Positions 25,091 through 35,698 of a DNA stretch of 64,000 nucleotides are shown here, one piece after another. The stretch comes from Cycas panzhihuaensis (Eukaryota; Cycadophyta), in contig CM041465.1 in NCBI GenBank assembly GCA_023213395.1, positions 241,435,741-241,499,740 on the forward strand, read 5' to 3'. The position numbers were made by a program, and so were the translations under genes. How positions within the stretch are numbered: position 1 is the first letter of the stretch; the number at the start of each line of letters is the position of its first letter. The notes under the pieces are model-generated. The model was not told the origin of the DNA and made no database searches. It saw only the letters and a list, made by a program, of their open reading frames with translations.

Positions 25091-26045
25091 TATAACTCTA
25101 AGTGATGAAGGGAAAAGTGAATAAGTATAACCACAATGAGCCTTAATATACTTAGTGGATCTGTTAACAATATTTGATGAAGTGGCCCCAATTCTTTGAA
25201 GGTATACATGAGTAAATTACATTCCACCAAAAGCATCTTTGAAAGAACTGTTATCAACATTATGTGTACCATAGTGCTATTGATATCTTAGTAGTTTGTT
25301 AGTAGAAGTTCTATAAATTTTGGTATAGTATCCTTTTCTATGTTACCTTTAGCATACAATTATCTGATTTCCATACCCACAAGAAGTATTGGGTTGGCTA
25401 GATTGTCTCTGATTATTGGATTTAGGTCTAAGTTAATTATTTTGACCTTTATCTTGAGACTATTTTTGTTAGAGTTGAGGAGCCTATTGACCATAAGGAC
25501 GTTATCCTTATTGTCTACCTCTACCTCTTGTATGGGAAATACCACCTATGTGAGAGAACTGACGTTAATGCTTGGTATAAAAAATATCTTCTTCCACTTC
25601 AAAAGTAGCATTGACTAGATCTGATGTAGTGGAGAAGTTGGTATTAAAGGTCTTATCAAATTCAATGAACTTATTAATAAGAGCCTCAAAGTTTAGTATC
25701 TTCAAGGTGCCAGTAGATTGAAGACTTCCCAATAGATTTTTGTAATCTGGGATATGGAGATATAATAGAAAGCTTATGTAATACATTAAGTTTTGAAGTC
25801 TTTATCAATGGCTTATTTGATGAGATGAAGGAGATTGATTGTCTTGCTTACATATCCTTTCAGCATTTTTAATTTATTTATCTTTAGCACTAAATGAATA
25901 AATTCCAAGTCTAATTTAGTGTCAAAGTTTTTCTTTAAAACTTTAATTACTTTCCATGTTGTATTATGTACAACTTTATTAATGAGGTTATGTAGAGAAT
26001 AATTAGTGATAAGAAGTATCTCTGTATGGATTTTATCATCATCAA
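25090..26045 (-). pseudogene. gag: gag pseudogene, element B (N-terminus cut off)
   Basis: Minus strand, from the ELDDD word at about 26040 leftwards: the helical UBN2-like capsid pattern (TTWKVIK near 25950, then KLKMLKGY), a long Asn/Lys-rich part and a weak zinc-knuckle remnant before protease. The first part of the protein is missing. The frame runs into the plus-strand LTR at 26051, so the N-terminal codons must lie to the right of element C. Confidence 0.75.
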
Positions 26046-26050
26046 GTTCC

Positions 26051-26449
26051 TGTTGGAGTTAATTGTCATCACTCCACTCCCACCTTCCAACTAGGGGAGC
26101 ACACCTCATCATCTTCAATTTACACATGTGGGTGCTCAACATGTGTAAGTAAGTTAATGTTAATTTGAGTTAAGTTTATTTAAAGTTAAGTTTATATTAT
26201 TTTATTGTAATTTAAATTTTAGGATTGAGGAGTTTCCCTCCTCCCCCAAAATTATAAATATTGAGGGGTGTGCAACCCTGGTGTCTTTAGACACTGCCCT
26301 CATTTGGGAAATTTATAATGCTTACTTCTCACAATGGATTGAATATAGAAGTTTCATGTGTTTATGCTACAACAATGTATTGATATATTGATCTATTGAA
26401 GATTATTCTATGTTCTACCCTATTCTTATGCAATATTATTTTTCCTACG
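26051..26449 (+). repeat. LTR of element C (plus strand)
   Basis: Starts tgttggagtt right after gttcc (candidate target duplication 26046-26050), has a TATA-like attataaatat at 26251-26261, and ends shortly before a primer site. The last bases read cg where ca is expected. It cuts B's gag. I found no second copy of this LTR before 31036, so the element is either truncated or its 3' LTR is too altered to see by eye. Confidence 0.75.
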
Positions 26450-26451
26450 TT

Positions 26452-26465
26452 TGGCATTAGAGCAG
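26452..26465 (+). promoter_or_regulatory. Primer-binding site, element C
   Basis: tggcattagagcag is a two-transition variant of tggtatcagagc, two or three bases after the LTR end. It fixes the orientation of C as plus. Confidence 0.78.
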
Positions 26466-29400
26466 ATGATTACTGGCCTGTTCAAAATTTTCAAGGAAGC
26501 AAGAAGATTTTGAGGTAGATTTGCTCTCAAGCAAAATACTGGTTACATTTATTTTCTGCAAGTTTTTTTTAGAAAGTTTCTTATATTATTTTATCAAGAT
26601 TTACATATTCTTAAGTTATATTTGAAAAATAACAAAGATATTTCAATTTTTTCATAGATTTGTGTAGATTTATGAAAGATTTTAGCTATAAGCTACATTT
26701 TTTCAAAGATTTATGAAGGAGATTAGTAACAAGCTACATATTATTCAAGTTTTCTTCAGATTTGTGATATATTTTCTTAGATCTACATTTTCTTTATCAA
26801 ATATTTGGCATTTTTTAGGTAGATTTTTTGTCTATTTATCAAATATTTTTAAGATCTGTGAAAGATTATAGTTGCATACAATATTTACTCAAGTTTTTTC
26901 TTAGATTTAAGCTATATTTCTTTAGATTTATATATTTTATCATATATTTCATCATTTCTTGGCAGATTTTTTATCTACTTATCTAATATTTTCTCAGATC
27001 TGTGAAGGTTTTTAGCTACATGTAAGATTCATACAAGTTTTCTTTAAGATCTGCACTTTCTATCAAATATTTGATAGTTATTTAGTTTATTTTGTTCAAA
27101 TATTTAATATTTTTTCAGATCTACTATACTTTACTTTAAATCTACTTAGTTTAAGAAGTATTATAATATTTTCTGGTATATTTATTTCAAATCTACAAAA
27201 TTTGGTTTAGATCTGCTATATTTCATTTCAGATCTATATTTTTTCAACACATATTTAACTATTTCTTTAAGTTTTTTCAGATCTGTAAGCTTAGGTACAT
27301 ATTCTACCCAATAAACCATATATTATAGTAGATTTGCCTATATTCGACTTATGAGGAAGAAGATCTATCTACTGGAAGTTTTTTAAGTCCATTTTCTACT
27401 ACAAGTTTGCTATAGCTATATTACCAGGTTTTATAGTTTCATTTTTAGATTTAAATATATATTTCTTAGTTTTCTACACATTTGAAATATTTCATATTCA
27501 AATACATGTGCGTTTTATTCATTTGATATATTTTTGTTATATTTGAAATTTTCTGGTTCATTTGTGCTCCATTAGTTCATCAATTTTTTATGAGTTTATA
27601 TATAATTTTTTTGTTTAAATATTTTTTCAGCCCATCTTGGCTAGTCTTTTAATCTATTTTCTTAGTCTCTTTCATTGCCATAGCTCCCTACTTGATTTAT
27701 GAAAATCTCATTTATCATTTCAATTAAAACCTTTGTATGTCATTGTCATTCTTTGCATGACATGATTGTCATTTCTTCATCTTTATATTTATACTTTAGA
27801 TTTAGGTCTAGCATCAAACATAGAGACAAGAGGTATATTCAAAGAATGTGAAAGAAGGCTCATCTTGAATACTAGAATCTGATGCAACCTTGATGTCAAC
27901 ATTCTGGTATCAAACACCATAATAGAATAAAAACACACATTTGGAAAAGGTTGAAGACACATCAAAAATAAAAAAGCATATATATATTCCTCATATTCTT
28001 ATTACATTGCCTAAAAGGCTAGCTTTATCTTTATATATAACAACAATAATATTTTAGAGAAGTTCATTCGAAGACTCCCTTGAGCAATGCCTAATGAAAA
28101 TAGAAACATAGCATATGACTGTATGAACTAGCATGCAATTATTGCACCATGGTAAAGGAAGTAATCACCTACAAGATCCCTTGGCAAAGTTTGAAGGAAA
28201 CCATTTCTTGAACTTAAAATCCTTGGTTTGAGAGGTGGTAGAGTGCAGATAAGATAATTACATTGAGCCTTGAGTCAACATTTGTAGGCATTTTTCCAAT
28301 TAACTTTCCATTCACAATATAAGTGTAGAAACTAGAGACTTAAAACAATTTTTTTCATCCTTTATTTGTTGTTGTACTTTAAATAAAATCAATACTACAA
28401 GATCTGAAAATACTAAATAGTCAAGGTAATAGTATGGTAGATATATAGATTTACCATAGGCAAAAGAAAGGTTTTGAACAATTCACATCTAGATTGATAA
28501 ATATTAGGAGATATATATACCAAATTGGCATCATCTTTAATGAGTCCCAAACTAGCCTAAGGTAGAGATTTGCAAGTCAGGCAGATTCTATAAGGTTCAG
28601 AGCATCTTTGTCTTTTCATATTTGTCTCCTCAACGAAGCTCAATTGTGCTCTTTCTTGTAGCATTTCCATTAGCAACTCCACCCTCGACCCTTTGCTTTA
28701 CTCCTTCCATTGCCAAAAAAAAAAAAAAAAAAGAATTTTATGAAACTTGAGAGATCGAGAAGCTTGTAGAACATAATTGAGTTTTTGGGCTTCCGTTGGT
28801 GGAAGAGCCAATACCTATATTCTTCTATCTGCATAAAAGTTTAAGCTTCTATTAGCTTTTTGTGTCATTTTTCTTAACACCTTTATTATGTCATCAAGAG
28901 ACATGAACATTTTTTTTTTTTTTCTGTGAGGGCAATAGCATCACTAGTAATAGCAGGTAGACTTACCATACTATCTGTGAGAAATAGGATATGCTAAATA
29001 AGATGTTGTATGAATCCCTAGCCCAAAGCTGATGAAATCTAGATGAAACTAACTAATTTCTTAACTATGCCAAATCCATGATGATTAAATGACCCAAGAG
29101 CTAAATGCCTCTATAATATACCATAGAATAAGGGTTCCCAAAGATAAATAGTATAGACGATTAAATGGGCCATCCACGAGACTTTACATAAAACCCAAAT
29201 CATCTGCAACAATAACGTCAATTCTCAGTGATCTCTTGGCATCTCTATGGGTAGAGCCTACATAGACTTAGCAACAGCAACCATCATCTCTCCTTTATTT
29301 TTTATCTCTTTTAAAGTTTAAAAATATATATATATTATTGTATAATTTTTGAAATCCAGGTTTTAAAACCCTAACCCTCTTTTATACTTTATCCCCTAGC

Positions 29401-31018
29401 TATATTAAGTCCCTCTCATGACCTTAACTCATCATTAATGGGGGCAACAACCTATAATAACATTTTTTTCTTTTTCTTTTTTTTTTTTTATTTTTTTTAA
29501 AATTTTATATAGGGTTACTAGAATTTTTTTGTTATAACTCCTCACTAAGTCATCAGTTTCTGATGAAATTAGTTTCATTGTGTTAAAAATTTTTCGTAGA
29601 TCAATTTTAACTGATCATATGACTCATTTGGACTTTATTTAACCCTGTTTTAGTTGATTTAAAGTTAATCAGTCATTTTTTGATCATTTTTTAACTTTTT
29701 TATAAAATCACTTTTTCAACCAATTATATTTTATTACTGGGTTACTATTTTCTCCCCAGATCTATTCTACAGTGATCTACATTCAACAAACTTTATTACC
29801 CACTTTTTATTTTAATTTTTAGAATTCATTTTGATCATTATTTTAATTGCCAAAAGTGGCACTTTAGTGGTTTTTAGCACTTTTTAAACATATTTACATT
29901 AAAAGTACTCGTTACCCTTTCTGCTATAACTTTTCTAATTTATGTTAGAATTTAGTTCAATTAGTTTCGTTGGGAATTTGACTCACTCCCCTTCGATTTG
30001 ACACTATTTTTTGTAAGTTTTAACATGTTTTTACTGATTTTCAAATTGATCAAAGTTGAGGTACTTAATTACCTCAAATCTGCCATTTTTACACATGTTT
30101 TATATATATTTCTCAAAAAAATTTAGCTAAAAATATATTAAGAAGCTTTCCAAGATATATTTAATCATTTTTACATTATTCTATGAAGTTTTACTAACAT
30201 TTTTATAAGTTTTTTGAGCTCCCTACTCATATTAAGCCTTAAAAGGAGGTCTGTATCTTTGAATCATTCAAATATTGACTTGTAGGAACCCATTTTCAAA
30301 ACGGTTAGTTCCATTGAATAGATATTTTATTAATCTTCATATTGGTGAAGTTTCATATTATTCTAACATCATTTAGTATACTGTTGAAGCAATCAAACTT
30401 GAGGTTATCTTCTAAACCTTTCTTTTAAGAAGTATAATACTTTTTGTTCAAACATTTCTTCATATTCTTTATATTTCAAAGTGAAAATACTCATATACAT
30501 TTCCATTTTAGCATTATATATTATCATCAAGGCTAAGGATTTATTGCATTGAAATGTTATATTTATTCATTTGAAGAAAATTAGAAGGTTAAGGATTTTT
30601 TTTGTCATAAAAGTTTATTTCAGGGAGGAGCATACAATGATGGATATTTTAAATGACTCTAAATTCTTAAAAGAAGTGAGTAAAGCCTCCAATTTTAAAC
30701 ATTCTTCTAAATGATAAAAAAATTTGGACAGCATTTCCCCTTGTTAAATGGATAAAAATAGGGACAGAAAAGAAGAATGAGATAACATAAATGACTACCA
30801 AAGGATTGGAATCCTCAAGCATTACAACTTCTTATATTCTACTTCCAAACCTATAAAAAAAAAAGGAAAAGTAAATAATACTAAATATGATATAATAAAA
30901 ACTTAAAAATATTTTGAAATCTACTTTTACAATCTCCTTCACCAAATGGAGAAGGAAGTGATGGTTCTATTATTAGTGATGGCTCCATTACAAGTATAAG
31001 TGAGGAATATGAAGGAAG
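26466..31018. other. Interior of C plus remaining leader of B, no gene recognised
   Basis: Very AT-rich. 26650-27150 holds degenerate tandem units around agatctgtgaaag (26852 and 26996 are 144 bp apart, with looser copies near 26667 and 26707). There is an 18-base A run at 28715-28732. Two similar segments, each pairing ...ataact with an ttagttt.attg word, lie near 29534 and 29930. No retroviral domain is readable on either strand. The right border of C lies somewhere here; I could not find it. Confidence 0.5.
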
Positions 31019-31033
31019 CAAGCTATGATCCCA
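31019..31033 (-). promoter_or_regulatory. Primer-binding site, element B (decayed)
   Basis: On the minus strand this reads tgggatcatagc next to the 5' LTR, a three-change variant of tggtatcagagc. It is supported mainly by its position. Confidence 0.6.
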
Positions 31034-31035
31034 CA

Positions 31036-31332
31036 TGAAAGGAGTGGATCTATCCTTCATCTCCATGAACTATACATAAAGGCAAACATGGGAGCAAGAG
31101 GGACTTAAGAGAAAGAGTAGTTTTCATAAAAATGGGGAGGTAAGAATGAGCCTCCTCCATTGAGCTTTTACTTTTATATTTAGAGAGGGGGCATTATAGT
31201 TAGGTAAAATAAAATTACACATAATGCATATGAAAGTGCATTTCACTTAAGTGTTCTAATTTAAAGTTCACTTAAGACCCTTTTTAGGAATAATCAACTA
31301 CTGTAATGACCTTGTGATATTAATCTATTTTA
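31036..31332 (-). repeat. 5' LTR of element B
   Basis: Starts tgaaaggag and ends tttta (the final ca decayed to ta). It matches 21002-21298 and is followed by ctaag (31333-31337). The short minus frame overlapping it (30881-31066) is chance. Confidence 0.92.
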
Positions 31333-31337
31333 CTAAG

Positions 31338-32562
31338 TAGCACATAGAACTAGCCACTAGTCTACAAAGGGGGCTAGTGGATCTAAAAAAATATTAAAAA
31401 TAAATTAATCCTTTAAAACCCAAATTTATTAAAAATAACCTATATAATTTGAAATCTAACCCCTTATAACTTAAGACCAAGGTCATATGGAGCTTGAAAA
31501 GACCATGGGCTAGGCTAACCATAGGGTTAAATAGACAAACTTAAAATAAAAGTCTAATCTAATTTAATTTCTTAAAAACATTTAAAAAATATATATATAT
31601 ATATCAATAAAAAGTGAATGGGTTTTAATGTGCAATAAATAGATGGATATATTCATGTGAAAGGTTAATTAAACAATCAAATAATCGATCAAAACTAATA
31701 ACATCAAATCTAGAGAGAAATAATCGATCAACTAGATCACTCCAAAATGCACAAAGGTAAATCAACAAATGAAAAATTAAAAAAATTTGTTGAGAGAAGC
31801 ACATAGTTGTAGATATGTAGGAAGGATAAACACATAGATTAGAATTCATTAAATATAGATAAGAGATCAATAACAGGAGCTTAGTTACTTAGATGGTCAA
31901 GAATATTAATCAATTTTCACTTACTAAAATTGAGAAGAAGAGAAAAATGAGAGTGGGGATTATACGAGGACTGAACAGATGTAAGGAGTACATACAGATT
32001 ATAAGAGAGCTACTTGCATTAGATAAATAGCCTGGAGAGCTCATAGAGGAGGTGCAACCCTACTGAGGGTGAGATTCTAACAAAAGCCAGTGAGAAAAAA
32101 AAAGTTATTTTTCAAGTGGCCTGAGAGGTTTGAGTAGCCAAAGGGAGAGGGCTTACTTCCAAAGATAATTTCTCAAGGTAGAGGTGGAAAAAATTTGAAA
32201 TCATGAAATCTAGTATAGATCTAACTCGATAAGGAATCAAACAAGTGGTCACTCAAGATACTTTCAACCACTGTGAGAGTACACCAACCTATAGAAGTCT
32301 AGCTAAGTAGAAAAACCTAAAAAAAATAATAATAAATTATTAAAACTTGTAAAATATTAATCAAAATATCAATATAAATACTCCAAGAGGATATTAGGTT
32401 ATGTATGCCAACTGTAGCTATATAAATCTTTTAAAAAAATGAACATATTTAATTATACAATCTAAAATTAATAATATTTTAAATATTTCAATGTAATGTA
32501 AATAAAACCTTTGAAAAGATAATATAAATATAATCAAATAAATCTTGTTGTGCCTTACTCAA
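31338..32562 (-). other. Leader of element A, primer-site-proximal part
   Basis: Non-coding, AT-rich. Once B is removed this joins to 20996. The joined stretch (agtcacctaag then tagcacatagaac...ggctagtgg) then resembles 36740-36800 in D, which supports the nesting model. Confidence 0.7.
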
Positions 32563-32576
32563 TGGCTCTAATATCA
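32563..32576 (-). promoter_or_regulatory. Primer-binding site, element A
   Basis: On the minus strand tgatattagagcca, two transitions from the initiator-tRNA-Met site, two bases from the LTR. Confidence 0.82.
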
Positions 32577-32578
32577 AA

Positions 32579-32882
32579 TAAAGTAACTAAGGACAAAGCA
32601 GAATGAAATATCATGCTATATTACTGAAGAATAAGAATAAATTTCCAAATTGAAGGTAGTGTTAAAAAACATCAGTGTATAATGCACCATATATTTATAG
32701 GTCAGGAGGTGGGCATGATTCCACCTCAAGTGACACTTTTTTTTAAATTAAAATAATAAATTAATAAATTAAAATAATATGTACCTTATTCTAAAGTTAG
32801 TTGTAGATGGTTGTAGGCAACCCTGCATATTCCAAAGTTACCATACACATAATTAATAAAATAATAAACATTATTACTAATA
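32579..32882 (-). repeat. 5' LTR of element A
   Basis: Pairs with 15183-15476 (294 versus 304 bp; the extra bases are in an AT-rich stretch near 32740-32775). It is followed by agaag at 32883-32887. Confidence 0.92.
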
Positions 32883-32887
32883 AGAAG

Positions 32888-33240
32888 ATGCATAAAACCA
32901 TGTCCATGATTTCTATTTAGCATGTTCATAATAGAAATAAAATAATAATTTTCATTGTCTTGATTTTCCATGTATGTCTTTTGGTAATGCTCTTAAATTA
33001 TTTTATCAATTACCTCTACTCTCAATGCATACATTTTAATAACTCATTGATCAATTTAACACTTATTTTAATATAGGGAAACCTATTGATCTAGGTGTCA
33101 AATCACTTATATCTACTAAATAAAGTCCTAAAGAAACTTCTTATGAATTTGCTAAATGATTTCAAGATTTAATCTTTGCATCAAATATTTATATCATACT
33201 ACTCTTATTATGAGCTTATTCTTGCTTAAACCTTAATTAC
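32888..33240 (+). pseudogene. gag: gag pseudogene of element E, capsid part
   Basis: When A and one agaag copy are removed, the frame from 15182 continues here without a shift. It carries a gypsy capsid pattern: HVHDF, then an FNTYFN word near 33056, then KPIDLGVKSL and a SYEFAK.FQDL segment near 33140-33180, the usual end of Retrotrans_gag. Stops are TAA/TAG, with TGA at an expected Arg (near 33158). Beyond about 33240 I can no longer follow the domain. Confidence 0.75.
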
Positions 33241-33839
33241 ATTTTAAAGTTATAAAGATGAATCATAGTCCTTATCAAGATCATCTTGATAAGTTCTTTA
33301 ATCTTATGATATTTGAGATCAAATTTGGAATTAAGTCTCTTCTATATCCTCTTAATTATGAATTTGATAAGCATAAACCATTAAGGACCCTGAACCCATC
33401 ACACAAGATAAGTATATGGCCCTTTTACATCTGTACTATAAAGTTTATATTGTAAGTTAGGAACTAATATAAAAATATTCTAACTTATGAAGAGGAATCC
33501 CTTAAAGCCATTTATCTTTCTAGAAAACATATTCCTCTATTTGAATGTTATACTATAAGGTGATGTTTTTTTTATGGAATGAAGTCTCATTCTAATTTTG
33601 ATAGATCACTTTAAGTTTATGTTATTTATCAATGACCTCACTAGAGTCCCTTATATGGTCCATGCACCATATGAGACCTAGACATAAGGTTTAAACTCTA
33701 TATGTTTAAGTGACTAAGGTGTTAATTCCATAATTGGTCTCTACTACCATTTGAGGTAGTTTTCTCATCAGTATAGGAGCATGCACCTAATTCTTAGACA
33801 TGAGGTTGGTCCTCTACCATTTTATCCTTACCCTTGTCA
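33241..33839. other. Unassigned stretch between E and D
   Basis: A plus-strand frame (33258-33455) is open for 65 codons, but I recognise no domain. It may be more of E's gag or the broken left end of D. No LTR matching D's is seen here. Confidence 0.4.
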
Positions 33840-35698
33840 AGTTGGGTACATTAAACCATTAAGCATGATTCTATTAGTGGATTAGTGGCTAGAGGAATAC
33901 TATTAATCTTATATAAGACATTGTCTTTAAGTCCTATTACTACAAGTTGTCTAGTTACAAGATTGATGGTGGTGTAGATGCCTTGATTAAAGAGAACATC
34001 TATATTCTACTTATTGATTTAGTAGATATAAAGCATATTCATTTTTATGATTAGAACTAGGAATACATTATTAATATGATGCCTTATTTTGAAGTCTTTT
34101 AAAGTTATTAGGACCCTTATAATTTTAGTCACATCATATTTCAAGTTGTCTCCAAATATGACTGTTTATGTGCTAATTGGATAGGTTTCCTTTAACATAT
34201 CTTCTATGCCAATCATGTGGCAAGTGGTACCTAAGTCAAGTAGCCAAGAGTTACCACCATGTTGAGATGACAATGTTGTAACAAGTTTTGAGACAAGGTA
34301 TCCTAAGTGTCTACCATATGGCCTCCTTGTTGAGTGTTGAGATTGGCCCTTTGATTCCTAGGTGGGAACCATTGGGTGTTCTACTAACGTTAATTCTAAT
34401 TTGGTCTTTGGTTCCAATTCTATTAATAGAATTAACTTAGTTATTAATATGATGGCCCTTCTTATGAATAAATAGGGCCTCCTTATTAGGAAATATGGCC
34501 TCCTTATTAGAAGTAAGGGGCACTTTGTTAAAGAATAGGGCCATCTTATTATAGATAAAGGGCTTCTTATTGAGGAATGGGGCCTCCTTATTATATCTAA
34601 GGGGATCCTTGTTGAGGGATTAGTCCTCCATATTGATAGCTAGTTTTTCCTTATTGGTAACTAGGTGCTCTTTATTAATAATATGAGGCTCCTTCTTAGA
34701 AGGTAGATCCATATGATTATCCCTCCTAATTTTGTAATATTTGAAGGTTAGCTTGACTTCTCCTATATTCAATAACTAAGTGTCTATTTTTCCTATAGTA
34801 TAATCCTATGACATTTGCCCTATACTACTAATTTCTTTGTGATTGAGACTTTGGAGGTTAATGGTGCTATTGAGGTTATTAAGCTTGATGGCAGGAAGTG
34901 CTAACTTGATATGATTACTAATGAGTTGGCTATTGACTTATGTCTTATGAGATATCCAAGGATTCAAATTATTAAGTAAGATTTTATAGCTGACATGGTT
35001 GCTGAGTTAGTCATTGTATAGTCTTTCTCCTCTCTAAATTTTAGACTCTAAATACAAGGGCCAAGTCAGAGGTAGATGTTACTCCTTGATATTTGAGGAT
35101 GTTTTCTTCCTTTAGCAGGAGTCCTTCAAATGTGATAAAGTCTATTTTAGTGTAATTATCATGGAGTTTGGAAATAAAACTATTGTATTTAGTAGGGAGA
35201 ATATTAAGGATGTTGGATACTAAATCATGATATAATGGAGTTTCCCCAAGGATTATTAGTTGATTTCTGATTATCTTGATTTTAGTTAGATGAGTAGTAA
35301 TATTTCTAGTAAAGGGAATAGAAAATAGGTATGCTTTAAGAATTAAATATCTTGACTCATCTTTCCTCTCATAGAGAGCACATAGGATTGTCTAGGCTTC
35401 ATGAGAGGTTTATGTTGTTTCTATATTTTGATCTACTTGGTCTTCTGCCACCAAGTAGAGAAAAGACAAGGCTATATTATCCTTAGCTTTAAAATTAGTT
35501 AAGGTAATTAGATTACGTGGAATTATAATGCTAAAATCATTAAGATCTTATGTTGATCTAAGTAAAGGAATATCACCATTGACATAACTCCAATAGTCAT
35601 TTATGATGAGGAGGTTTTTCATTTGTTTCTTACAAGCTATAAAATTGTTTAGGCCATTGAGTTTAATTATGTTTAATAGAAATATTTGGTCTATCATT
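33840..35698 (-). pseudogene. gag: gag-protease relic of copia element D
   Basis: Minus strand. A candidate start near 35698 leads into KLNGLNNF and NDYWSYVNG, the N-terminus of copia gag. The capsid helices follow: AEDQVDQ near 35440, ILCALYERKD near 35380, LHDNYTK.DFITFEGLLL near 35160-35120. After a degraded basic part comes a Gln-rich tandem repeat (34440-34700). Then comes protease with WLLD.GTTCHM near 34230 (one substitution in the D-S-G box). No integrase or RT is readable further left, so D is truncated, probably by deletion or an insertion near 33600-33840. Confidence 0.75.
34440..34700 (-). repeat. About 33 bp tandem repeat coding a Gln-Gln-Gly-Gly-Pro-like motif
   Basis: On the plus strand the word ggcctccttatta and its variants recur about every 30-36 bases (about seven to eight units). 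Read on the minus strand in the gag frame, each unit gives two codons that are TAA TAA or CAA CAA, followed by Gly-Gly or a variant and Pro, and then a short spacer. The simplest reading is an ancestral QQGGP-type repeat whose Gln codons have mostly become stops. Confidence 0.7.

Larger units (their letters stand above)
21002..31332 (-). mobile_element. Ty1/copia LTR retrotransposon B (nested in A)
   Basis: Two 297 bp LTRs (21002-21298 and 31036-31332) flanked by ctaag on both sides. The minus-strand gag-pol spans 21774-26045. Gag is interrupted at 26050/26051 by a plus-strand LTR (element C). The remaining 4.6 kb up to the 5' LTR therefore holds C plus the rest of B's gag and leader, whose border I could not place. 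Confidence 0.92.
15183..32882 (-). mobile_element. Ty1/copia LTR retrotransposon A (contains element B)
   Basis: Minus-strand element. Its 3' LTR is on the left (15183-15476), then pol, gag and leader; the 5' LTR is on the right (32579-32882). The 10.3 kb element B is inserted in the leader. Removing B and its duplication leaves a copia element of about 7.4 kb with a 2.6 kb leader. The order protease, integrase, RT, RNase H is that of copia. It interrupts the gag of E. Confidence 0.93.

Noticed and set aside
27906-27922. A primer-site-like word (tggtatcaaacacc)
   Set aside because: No LTR end before it and no tRNA match beyond eight or nine bases; likely chance in AT-rich DNA.
30300-30314. 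A second gttcc as the right target duplication of C
   Set aside because: The sequence beyond it does not continue B's gag convincingly on the minus strand, so I do not place C's border here.
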